Source of the DNA: Carallia brachiata
Taxonomy: Eukaryota; Streptophyta; Magnoliopsida; Malpighiales; Rhizophoraceae
Direction: 5' to 3'
Assembly: GCA_021464245.1 (NCBI GenBank)
Contig: JADCRB010000035.1
Location: forward strand, 62,001-126,000
Length of the DNA: 64,000 nucleotides
The notes below the pieces were generated by a model. The model was given only the letters and a program-made list of their open reading frames with translations. It did no database searches and was not told where the DNA came from. A program made the position numbers and the translations under genes. Below are positions 12,802 through 23,000 of this stretch, piece after piece. How positions within the stretch are numbered: position 1 is the stretch's first letter; each line of letters begins with the position of its first letter.

Positions 12802-12972
12802 ATGAGAGGTCAACGAGAAAGCAAGTAGCAACTAGCAAGAACTAGAGAAAAAAAGAAATGGTCGGAGCTGAGGCAGACCAATTCCAACGCCACCAAAACT
12901 GCCTTCATCAATTCAAACCTGTTACTTTCTTCTATCTTCTCCTCCCTGTTCGTCGTTCTGCAAAAATCCTGC

Positions 12973-15576
12973 ATGCATATGGGGGCCGCGTTGTTACTAT
13001 TTTCCATCAGTTTCCTATTCTATGCTGTTGTCTCTGGCTCTCTCTTCACTCAGTTCATCTTCCCAAATTTCACAGCTTCAAACTTCAAATTCATTGACAA
13101 CGGAGGGGATTTCCTGGCCTCCCGCAATGGAACTTTCAGAGCATCCATCTACAATCCTGGCAAACAAAACTCAGAATTTTACCTGTGTGTTATCCACGAG
13201 GCTTCGAGCTCCATTATCTGGTCTGCTAATCGTGATGATCCCATATCGAATTCCGGCCAAATGATTCTTACCACAAAAGGGATTTGGATTGTTGATGAAA
13301 GTGGCAAACTCAAGTGGTCAACCCCACAATTGAGATCTTCTGTCTCCGCATTGCTGCTGACAGAGATGGGCAATCTTGTTTTACTCGATCAGTCAAACAG
13401 TTCTCTTTGGGAGAGCTTTGGCAACCCAACAGATACTATTGTAACTGGACAACCGTTTCCTGCATCTGCAGTGCTGTCTAGTCCTGTGTCAAGCTCTAAT
13501 TTATCAACCGGTGATTACAGGCTTGCTATTTCTGATTCAGATTTGCTATTGCAATGGCATGGACAGACTTATTGGATGTTGTCAATGGATGCTAAGGCTC
13601 ATATGAACTCGAACTATATGGTGGACTATATGCTAATGAACGGAACAGGTCTCTTTCTCTTTGGCGGAAATGGATCACAAGTTGTAATTCAGGTGACTTT
13701 GCCACCTTCTGAGTTCAGAATTGCCCGTTTGGGTGCTTCCGGTCAGTTTATGATCAGTAGCTTCTCAGGCAGCAGCCCAAGACAGGATTTTTGGGGACCA
13801 ACCGATGGTTGCCAGATTCCGTTCGTTTGTGGCAGAATCGGATTGTGCAGTGACACCACATCGAGTAGCCCAACTTGTTCCTGTCCACCAGGTTTCAGTT
13901 TCGCTGGAGGTTCACAAAATCCTAGTGGTTGTGTGCCAAGTGATGGTTCTTCTTTGCCAATGGCCTGTACTTCAACCAATACTAATCGTCCATGGAATTC
14001 CTCATTGGTTTCATATTTGAGACTTAGTTATGGTATGGATTACTTCTCTAATGTTTTCTCTGAGGCCATAAAGTATGGAGTAAGTTTGTCAGTCTGTCAA
14101 GATTTCTGCACAGCAGACTGTTCTTGCGTGGGGATCTTTTACAAATATTCGTCCGGATCTTGCTATGCGCTTGAAAATGAATTAGGTTCCATTATGGCGA
14201 ACAACAATGGCGAGAATGATCTGTTGGGATACATCAAGGTTAAAGTTGGAGCTGCTCCAAATATTGACAAAAGCTCAAATAATCAAGGACGACATAAATT
14301 CCCTGTAATTGCTTTGGTGCTTATGCCTTTCAGTGTTTTCATCCTCTTTATTGCTAGTTTTCTGTGGTGGAGAAGATGGAGACTTTCCAATAATAAAGAT
14401 GCAAAACCAGGCCACACAGACTCGCATTCTTCAGGAGAGCTGGATGCCTACTACATCCCAGGCTTACCGAAACGGTTTGAATACGAAGAGCTTGAGCTGG
14501 CCACTGACAATTTTAAGACCAAGATTGGATCGGGCGGATTTGGTTCTGTATACAAAGGTGTCTTGCCTGATAAAACAGTTGTTGCTGTAAAGAAGATGGC
14601 CAATTTAGGAGTCCGAGGAAAGAAAGATTTTTGCACTGAAATTGCAGTGATTGGGAATATTCATCATATCAATCTGGTGAAATTGAGAGGATTTTGTGCC
14701 CAAGGGAGACAGCGGCTTCTGGTTTACGAGTATATGAATCGGGGTTCGCTAGACAAGACCCTCTTCTGCAGTGGACCTGTTTTAGAATGGCAGGAGAGGT
14801 TTGAGATAGCACTTGGAACTGCGCGCGGGCTAGCATACTTGCACAGTGGGTGCGAAAACAAGATCATCCACTGTGATGTGAAACCAGAGAACATTCTTTT
14901 GCACGACCAGTTTCAGGCAAAGATCTCCGATTTTGGCCTATCGAAGCTTCTGAGTCCCGAACAGTCCAGTTTATTCACAACAATGAGAGGCACTCGTGGG
15001 TATCTCGCACCTGAATGGCTAACCAACTCGGCAATCTCTGGAAAAACTGATGTGTACAGCTTTGGAATGGTACTACTTGAACTTGTGAGCGGAAGGAAAA
15101 ATTGCTCCATTCCATCACAAAGTCACAGCATGGATGAGAGCGCCAGCGGCCAATCATCATCATCATCATCAGGATCAGGACTGGTTTATTTCCCGTTATT
15201 CGCTTTGGAAATGCACGAGCAAGGGAAGTACTTGGAGCTTGTTGATCCAAGGCTGGAGGGGCGAGTGACAAGCGAAGAAGTGGAGACATTAGTGCGAATC
15301 GCTTTATGCTGCGTTCATGAAGAGCCATCATTGAGGCCTAATATGGTGAGCGTTGTAGGAATGTTGGAAGGCGGAATCCCCTTAGGCCATCCGAGATTGG
15401 AGTCTCTGAATTTCCTGCGCTTCTATGGGCGTAGGTTTACTGAGCCTTCTACATTAGGACGGAACAGTACTGAACAAAACAACCTTACATTGTATCGACA
15501 AGCAAATGAGTCTGCTTCAGTTACCACAACTGGTTCACATGGTGGTTCCTCCCTGCAAATCTCAGGCCCCAGATAG
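12973..15576 (+). CDS. G-type lectin S-receptor-like Ser/Thr protein kinase (At5g35370-like)
   Basis: One exon encodes 867 residues, the usual length for this family. In order: a hydrophobic signal sequence (residues 1-25; the second ATG at 12979 could also serve), a mannose-binding B-lectin domain (about 35-155, with LVLLDQSNSSLWESF), a Cys-rich region (CQIPFVCGRIGLC near 278), a PAN-like CQDFCTADCSCVG near 374, one membrane span (about 443-466), and a kinase domain. Kinase landmarks are the glycine loop IGSGGFGSVYKG (519), Lys540 in VAVKK, HCDVKPEN with Asp635, DFGLSK with Asp653 and GTRGYLAPEW. The residue before the catalytic Asp is Cys, so it is a non-RD kinase. It probably senses an extracellular ligand at the plasma membrane. 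The C-terminus ends in SGPR, as in At5g35370. An out-of-frame upstream ATG at 12858 overlaps the start. Confidence 0.95.
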   Translation: MHMGAALLLFSISFLFYAVVSGSLFTQFIFPNFTASNFKFIDNGGDFLASRNGTFRASIYNPGKQNSEFYLCVIHEASSSIIWSANRDDPISNSGQMILTTKGIWIVDESGKLKWSTPQLRSSVSALLLTEMGNLVLLDQSNSSLWESFGNPTDTIVTGQPFPASAVLSSPVSSSNLSTGDYRLAISDSDLLLQWHGQTYWMLSMDAKAHMNSNYMVDYMLMNGTGLFLFGGNGSQVVIQVTLPPSEFRIARLGASGQFMISSFSGSSPRQDFWGPTDGCQIPFVCGRIGLCSDTTSSSPTCSCPPGFSFAGGSQNPSGCVPSDGSSLPMACTSTNTNRPWNSSLVSYLRLSYGMDYFSNVFSEAIKYGVSLSVCQDFCTADCSCVGIFYKYSSGSCYALENELGSIMANNNGENDLLGYIKVKVGAAPNIDKSSNNQGRHKFPVIALVLMPFSVFILFIASFLWWRRWRLSNNKDAKPGHTDSHSSGELDAYYIPGLPKRFEYEELELATDNFKTKIGSGGFGSVYKGVLPDKTVVAVKKMANLGVRGKKDFCTEIAVIGNIHHINLVKLRGFCAQGRQRLLVYEYMNRGSLDKTLFCSGPVLEWQERFEIALGTARGLAYLHSGCENKIIHCDVKPENILLHDQFQAKISDFGLSKLLSPEQSSLFTTMRGTRGYLAPEWLTNSAISGKTDVYSFGMVLLELVSGRKNCSIPSQSHSMDESASGQSSSSSSGSGLVYFPLFALEMHEQGKYLELVDPRLEGRVTSEEVETLVRIALCCVHEEPSLRPNMVSVVGMLEGGIPLGHPRLESLNFLRFYGRRFTEPSTLGRNSTEQNNLTLYRQANESASVTTTGSHGGSSLQISGPR

Positions 15577-15988
15577 CAATGGAATACTACTACTTGTCAA
15601 TAATGTCAATTTGTTTCTCCATATGTATACAAAGGATTCAACCTGAGTTTACAATTTCTCAACCCATGAGTTACCTGTTTGTCTTGTATGAGTTTGCAAA
15701 GAAGCTTAACTGTTATTTACTGCATATTTCCAGCATGCTTCACTTCCAAAGATTACTGAGACAGTTGAATGTTATCATTTGTGTATTTAGAGCTCCAAAA
15801 CCCAAAAAAAAAAAATAATAAAATAAATAAAGGAGAAGTGAACACTCAATCCACTCATTCATTCATCCCATGTCTCAATCTTCCACACATATTCACTACA
15901 TAGAAGTACAACATTTGCAAACATCATTCTAGGCTATCACAAAAAAAACCAAGATTCTAACATACAAGAATTCAAGACACTAAAGCCA
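15577..15988. other. Converging 3' ends: receptor kinase and LEA gene
   Basis: This is the likely 3' UTR space of the plus-strand kinase gene and the minus-strand LEA gene. It has an A-rich tract at 15804-15830. Nothing else is seen. Confidence 0.5.
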
Positions 15989-17800
15989 TTACATGAATTG
16001 GCAAGTGACATGCAGGCACTGGCCTAAGTAGACCAGGTGCCAAGTAAGAGCCATGAGGGTCAGAATGTTGAGCAGGGATGAATAGGAGTTCAGTTTCTTC
16101 AGCCTCTTACTCAATCTGACCATCTTTGATGTGGCATCCTCTGGCCTCGACACCCCCGGAGCTTCTGCTCGTGCCGTGCTTGTGCCTCCTTCACCTGCAG
16201 AGTCGATGGCTGGTTGCCCCTCAGCTGACTTGTCGGATTCTGTTGCCTGGCTCTCTCTTCCTCTTCCTTCCTCCTTTTCAATCTTCATTCTTTCAAACAT
16301 CACCTGTCACAATCATTATTCTGCAAACTATTACTAAACACTATTTGTGGCCAACAGCGAAATTCATCCCAAATGTCAAAGATAATACATGTCCCATTTT
16401 TGGTGTGTGGAACGTGGATTAGGGTGATTTAAGAACACTAATAATTTCTGCAATATAAATTAAAAATTGTTATTTTTTTATTATAAATTATCAGTCTTGT
16501 TGCAATTATCAGTCTTGTTTCATTTTACCGATCGGACACCAAACATCAAGACACAAACATTTTCTCGGTGTTCAAATGACACTAAGTGATAACCAGAGTC
16601 AGAAAATACAAACATTGGCAAAGAGCAAAAAGGCACATACCTCTGTGGCTAAGGGCTCCAAGTACACGGCATTGAACAAAACCATAAAAACCGAAGCTAC
16701 CAAATTGTACCCTTGAAAAATGACTCGGCAGCGCTGGTGAACAACAGCTTTCTTTTGCCACCAAATGGGCCAATAGAGTGACTCCAATACAATAAGCCAT
16801 TGCTCTGAAATAAACAGGATATATCTTGCTCTGCACCAAAGCAAACTGCTGCCTTGGCAAAGCCCCCGCCAAAACATAGCTCGAAACGAAGGTCACCCAG
16901 ACGCACATCCCATAAGCCGTGGCGAAACCCCAACAAATTGGCCACACCCATCAAAGAATTTAGCACCTCCGTTGAAAAGACGGACTTTACTGCATCGTTC
17001 ACCAATCTCCAGACCCTTTCTTTCGCCTGCTCTGTCTTCTCTTTTGCTTCTTTGGCTTTCTCGGCTACTTGTTCTTTCGTGTGCTCCACTTTTTCAGAAA
17101 AACCTCGAACTGCGTCGTTCTCAATCTTCTTTCCCATATCTTTGGCCTTATCCAGGGAGCCTCTGGCACTTTCTTTGACATTTTCTTCGACATCGTGAGC
17201 TTTGTGGGCTGCAGACTCCTTGGCTGTCTCGAAAGCCTCTTTGGCAACATGGACCTTCTCAGAAGCAGATTCCTTAGCCTTTTCATACGCGCCTTCCACT
17301 TTCTCTTTAGCCTTTCGCGCCATCTCACGCTGTCTGGCAACTGCCTCCTCCGCAGTCTCTTTAACCATCTCTTTCTGTTGAGCCACCGCTTCGTGCGCCA
17401 TCTCTTTGGCTTTTCCGATAACCGAAGCAATCTTGCTCGTGCATTTCCCAAACGCGTCGCAAATAAGCTCTCCAGGAGTCGCGTGCAGACTTTCGCCACT
17501 ATTATTATTATTGCATTCTACTTCTCCGGCCGTTCCTTTATCGGCGGACTCGGACACAGTTGCTTCTTCTTGTCGTTGTTGTTTTTGCCGTTGTTGTTGT
17601 TGTTTTGGGGAAATGGAAACTTTGGTGTTGTGTTGGCCATACTCGTCGTAGGTTTCCACAACTACTATACGATGACCTTCTTTCACTATTTTAACATCCT
17701 CGTCTTTGTGGTTGAGTGGTTTTTTTTCTGGGACTGGAGACAGTATCTCTGCCCCCAACAGTGAAGTAAACACTAGACATATAGCCAACACGTTCATCAT
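15989..17800 (-). CDS. LEA-domain / DUF4149 (TMEM205-like) membrane protein, frame broken by three single-base indels
   Basis: Two exons: 17800-16641 and 16303-15989, with a phase-0 junction (ATE|VMFERMK). With three indels allowed the product is 491 residues. The start is the double ATG at 17800, giving the signal sequence MMNVLAICLVFTSLLGA. Residues 20-110 include VKEGHRIVVVETYDEYGQHN. About 120-300 are 11-mer LEA_4-type repeats rich in Lys, Glu and Ala. About 300-430 are the hydrophobic DUF4149 region (GFATAYGMCVWVTFVSSYVL, YNLVASVFMVLFNAVYLEP). The tail ends in KKLNSYSSLLNILTLMALTW. The Arabidopsis homologue is At1g72100. The frame shifts near 16928 (one extra base), 16755 (one missing) and 16718 (one missing), each in a short homopolymer. 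With these corrected, exon 1 closes exactly on exon 2. Proposed role: desiccation protection at a membrane. Confidence 0.85.
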
Positions 17801-17979
17801 CTTCTTCTTCCCCCTGTTTTTGCTCTTTCTGGTTCTCTCTGAGATTTTCAAGTAATGGTTTTCTTTTTCCAAAAATAAAAAAATGAAAAAATTCAGTAAC
17901 TGGATTTGCTCGTGTTGCAGTGCAGAGGGCATTTTTACGCTGGAGTCGGTTTACTTTTTGGGCTTCTATGTTTGAGTTC

Positions 17980-18045
17980 ACGACGTGGTGCGAACACACG
18001 TAGCCGGTTAGATTCGACACGTGTAATGCCTACGCCACGTCGTTT
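17980..18045. promoter_or_regulatory. Cluster of four ACGT-core (ABRE/G-box) elements upstream of the LEA gene
   Basis: Four ACGT cores lie in 60 bp: GACGTGG at 17982, CACACGTAG around 17998, the G-box CACGTG at 18018-18023 within ACACGTGT, and GCCACGTCG around 18037. They sit about 180-240 bp upstream of the LEA ATG at 17800. ABREs of this kind bind ABF/AREB factors and usually work in pairs, which suits an ABA- and drought-induced LEA gene. Activity is inferred. Confidence 0.65.
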
Positions 18046-18854
18046 CTTAGGTTTTTGGGTTCGCATAGTCATATCCGCATTGACTAATTGAGTTTAATTT
18101 GTTTAAACATCAACTCCTTTTTGTGTACCTGATTTTAACGTAAGAGCACTCATTCTAATTTTATTTAATTAGTATTAAAATAATAATATTATTTTATATT
18201 TAATAATTTATTTATTATTTATTTTAAAATTTAATTATTTAATAATTTATATAATTTTGAAATTTTTTAAAATTTATTATATTGAACTCCCAAATTAGAT
18301 AATATGGTGGTCAAAATTTATGGTCTTCTATTATCTGTGTGATCACTATGTAAATGGAATTTTTTCTTTTTTATAAAAAAGATCCCGATCTTCCTTTTAT
18401 AGTTTTTTTTTTTTTTTTTAAAAGCCAAAGAGCATATAATATATGTGTCGTCCGAGAAACCGGCAAGACATTGTTTATCTACCACCCTCCTCTTGCTCCG
18501 ACAGCAAACCTTCTAAGTACATGCTTGTCTGGGTTAATAGAGATTCCAGGACCTGTAACAACGAAGCAGAACCCATATGACCAGGAAAAATTGTTCATCT
18601 GGCCAGATTGAAGATTTCTTTAAACCAATACGATCAATTTTTCCGACCCGATCCGCCAATGATAAAATACGAACTCAGTCGGTTATGGTTCACGATGATT
18701 TCAGTTTCGTACTTTTTTTTTTTTAATTAATCTGTAGAAGGGCCCGACCCAAGACTAAACTTCATATATTTTTTTTTGGTAAGTACTAAACTTCATATAT
18801 TTGGAGCTGGAACATCCAAGAAGCCCAGTACATCTGTAGAAGGGCCCTGGTTTC
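18046..18854. other. Intergenic DNA upstream of the LINE relic
   Basis: AT-rich with poly-T runs. A short direct duplication of AAACTTCATATATTT occurs at about 18757 and 18788, and CTGTAGAAGGGCCC occurs at about 18732 and 18834. These suggest a small local duplication or transposon footprint. No gene is supported. Confidence 0.5.
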
Positions 18855-19415
18855 TTGTTTCTGGGCCCCGATAAACTGGACTGGGGCACCATGGCTTGGA
18901 CCCTTGCGACACAGTTCCAAAATTTTTTTTTCCGTGGTTTATTGCGGGACTGTCATGGGGATTGGGTGGGGGCTCCTGTGTGTAATATTGGCAATGCCTC
19001 TGGCCCAGTTGCTGAGTTATGGGCAGTTCTCCATGGCCTCATTTGTCCTGGGACATTGGGAATTCGAAAAGTAGCGTTGGAGGTTGATTCCCAAGCTGTG
19101 CTCGCCATTTTATCCAACGGAGTGTCCTCGTTGCATCCTCAAGCTAGCATTGTGAAGGAGTGTCGAGACTTGATTGCACGAAGTTGGGAGATTCAACTGA
19201 AACACTCCTATCGCGTAGCTAATAGGGCCGCTGATTGGTTGGCATCTGCTATACCATCTTATCCATTTGGCTTCTGGTTTATTGACCAACCTCCTCCTGG
19301 TGTGACTATGATCATTCAAGAGGCCATTGTAGGAGTTAGTCTCTCTAGATTGATAGCTTCTAGGTGGGCAATACCCTCCACTCTGACCCAAAAAATAAAT
19401 AAATAAATAAATAAG
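18855..19415 (+). mobile_element. LINE relic: reverse-transcriptase-associated RNase H domain with (AAAT)n tail
   Basis: A 183-codon frame reads like the RVT_3-type RNase H domain at the 3' end of plant LINE ORF2: RGLLRDCHGDWVGAPVCNIG, then AELWAVLHGL, IRKVALEVDSQAVLAIL and HSYRVANRAADWLA. The domain start is degenerate: the first catalytic Asp region is not readable upstream of RGLLRD. The frame runs into about six AAAT units at 19388-19415, a typical LINE 3' tail. No reverse transcriptase or endonuclease is left, so it is a 5'-truncated dead copy. Confidence 0.8.
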
Positions 19416-20020
19416 TGGACTACTAGATCCCCTCTTCTTATATATGACAAACAATCCTCAAAGACAAACAGAAAACAAAAAAAAAATAGAAAGGAATTTG
19501 AGCCGACTCAACATTCATCTTAAACAGATGAAAAGTCCCTAATAAAAAGGTTGGCCTCAGCCCAAACAGAACTTTCAATTGTCAAATCTCAGATCGAGAT
19601 TTGAACTTTCAACCTTACTCTTATTGCCCTCCTTTCATAACATTACACTAGCAGTTCTCTAAGACCCAAAAAAAAAAGGTAGTAAGTCCATAAAGCCCTG
19701 TGCATCAACTTTCCAGCATTAATTTGTACGGAGAGGCTAAGTCATCCAAGCTTAATCAAATTCCAAACTATTAAATGGGGCTCAAAATTACATTATCATG
19801 TTAATTCAAAGGTGTACCATCTCTTCCTTGCACTGGCACTATATACACACACTAATCATTTATAATGCCAATTGGCATTTCCTCCTGTTATACACGATGC
19901 TTCACAAATTCTGGAGCCACAGGCAAAAAGATGTAACTCATTTGTGAAAGCTAACAATTAAGAAATTCATGGGACGCTTGGTTCTGTACAGTGTTATGCG
20001 TGCCAAAGCCAAGAGTGAAT
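19416..20020. other. Intergenic DNA and 3' flank of the SAC gene
   Basis: Probable 3' UTR of the minus-strand SAC phosphatase gene plus spacer with A-rich tracts. No gene is supported. Confidence 0.5.
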
Positions 20021-23000
20021 TTATATTCTGCCTATCTTCTCCCCAGTGATCAATCTTGTTAACTGGCTTGGATCTTTAGCAAAGGCTTTGCATGACATTG
20101 GCAAAATCCCAAGATCAGCACCTATTTGATCGTATTCCTTAAGAGCTGCTTCCATCTCTGCTTCAATGGCAGTATCATCAATGACGTCAATGGCGTTCGA
20201 ATGTAGAATATCAGCATAATGCTTCTCTGTTTCAGGATCATGCTGGAAGGGATCCATAGCCAGACCCTGTTGATTCTCATAAATTCAGTTAAATGGAAAG
20301 TATAAGCCCAGTATCCCAGGGAAGCATTTATTATAATTGATTCTCGCTTTTTTTTTTTTTTTAATAATCTTCCATGAAATATTGGATTGAAAAAGAAAAG
20401 CATTGAAGCGGAGCATTGAAAGATAAGGTTGCACACAACAGGTGAAGGTCAAGGCCAGCTTCAGTTGAGTTAAACCATCATACAAGGGCAACACTTCCTT
20501 CTAGGCCTACTCCATAGAAAACCATAAAGGCCTATTACTTGCAACAATTTGCTTATCTCACTGCTTTCTTTTGATAAGTAGTTTACCTGGCATAATTCAG
20601 CATAGTGTTTATATATTTCACTGCTTTCATCTTGATCACCAAGGAGTGTACCACCATACCAACCACTGGCTTCATCCACTGAGGTCATTGCAAGGTACCT
20701 TAAAGTCACAGCACAACAGACCCAATAAGAAGAATCTTGGACAATAGCTCTCTATGTTTAGATCATATAGAACAGAAATAGAAGAGAATGAAAAATTACA
20801 AGCAAGAAGAGTAAAGTTCAATGATTAGCATGCCCATGCACTTACAAAATCCACGTCTTGAACCGAAGAAAAGTTATCAAAATGTCTAGCAGCAAAACGT
20901 GGTAAAAGAACAAGTTTTGGGTACAAACACATATGGTAGCACATGCACATGCATGCAACTGCAAGTGCCAATAGAAAGTCTAGCTGACTTCCTGTAAAAC
21001 CCAACTTTGACCCACTCAAGCATGCGAAACAGAATGCTTCATTCTATGGCTAGAATTGAAGCCACCAATTAGAGGGTCAGCGGCTGAACACAAATCATGG
21101 GCAAGGTACTGCCTCTGTTGGAAAAAAAAAAAAGAGAGAAAAAAAAAAACAGAAAAAGAAGAAGAGGAAGAAAAGAATTATCTAGGGTGGAGAATTTAGA
21201 AAAAAAAATATACCTTTGGAAGATATCTTCTTCATTCATGTTGTCAAGAGGAGAAAGCCAACTGAAGTCAGTGCCAACTCCATCCTTCTGAGGCCCTCCA
21301 CTTTCAATTTCACATTGAGCAGCCTTGGTGTTACCACCACTTTCTTCATACTTTCTCTGTCCAAAAAGCCAATTCGGGCTTTTGAGCTGTATCTCACTGG
21401 ACAAATGTTGCGCATGTTCAGTGCTTACACTCTAAAGCTAAAAATTACTAACAGTGGTTGACTCAATGTGCAAAATTTGAAGCTTGAACACATGTAATAA
21501 TTACTATCGGAGGATGTAATAAGATCAGGATCCAGCATGAAAATCGCGACTACAAGAGGACAATAAACTTATGATCCAAACGGACAAGATACATTAGAGA
21601 ATGTTACCCTGCAAGTATTTACATTTCCAAATCCAACTGCTTCATTGCTATAGCGGCAAATGCCAACAACTGGAACAAATGAAAACAGGTCCATCCTAAG
21701 CTATCTCTAAACCAATCTTGTGTGGTCATTGTTAAAAGGGATCGCATGAGACAACCACAATCATCATTTGGAATCAGTCCTTTATCCAACCTTCGATCAA
21801 AACCATACAGTTTTGAGGGCCAATTGTTAACATATCTGTATTTATGTGAAATCAGGTGCCTGTGTTTGACAAAAATTCTATTAGCATTCAATTGAATCCT
21901 GATCTCTTCCATTCCTTACACTTTGTCACTTTACTTCCTTTGGGTACCATGTTGTATAGAGAGGTAAGAAGAAAGAAAACAAAAGACCCCCTACACAGCT
22001 ATCCATATACCTGAAAGGGGCTGTGTCATTCCTACGTTTGACCCACAAGTTACAACAAAAGTTGCAAAGACTGTTTACTGTAAGCACACATAAGTAAAAC
22101 CACATCCTAAGCAGCAGGTTAAGGATTCAGAAAAGGTTATAACTATTTAAACTTGACAATTGAATATCACTTTAGTTGACAGAACCAAGCAGCGTCAAGT
22201 TAAGAGCACAAAAAAAGCATGCCTCTGTGGGATACCAGCATTTGTATGGGCATTCTCAGAACAAGAAAAAGAGAAAGAAATAACAAAATCCAAAAATTCA
22301 GTTCAGGTTAGAGGAAAAATTACGCTGCATCAGGTGCCACGCCCAAGTTTCCAGCACCTCCACCTGGTCTTTGATCAGGCTCACTAAAGAGTCTCACATT
22401 TTTTATCGCACAGCATGTCCTTTCAATCAATTTATCAAATGATGTCAATTTCATCTGAGAGAAATCTTCCCTGCAAGCCGGAACTGGGGCAAGAGCCATG
22501 CCAACGCCCAAGGGGTTAGCATTAGAATCAGCCGGCTTAGCTTCAGATTCCAAATTGCTGGAAAATGGCATACTGTCAATCAAAATCTTTTGAATTGAAA
22601 TAGACCAAATAAGATCTCCCATGCGTAATAGTCATATTCTTACCAATTATCAGTATTAAAGTCTTCTCCAGTCCCACAGACATGAAGATAATAATCTGAA
22701 TCCAACTCCCAAAGGGCAGGTTTCCCTTCCTGAGGTTGAAAGTAGCCCAAAAATCTAAATTGAAAAGAAAAGGAGGTTGCATGCTGAGCAAATACACAGA
22801 TAAGGTGATACTAGAGTAAAAATAGTTAACTATAAATAGCAGTAAAATAGAAGAGTAGAAGTTGTTAAATATGCAGCTATTATAGCCACATGACAGTTAA
22901 AAACTAAACAGACAGGCTATGAGTGAAAAAAAAAACGTTACTAGATATAATGAAATCATGTCACTATGTCAGAGGAGACCATTACAGGTTTATTGCATCT

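Noticed and set aside
17069..17764. 231-codon plus-strand frame
   Set aside because: Mirror of the repetitive Lys/Glu/Ala LEA coding strand; a shadow.
22320..22324. Stop codon at the end of SAC exon 13 as the protein end
   Set aside because: A GT donor precedes it in phase, and three further exons with family sequence follow.
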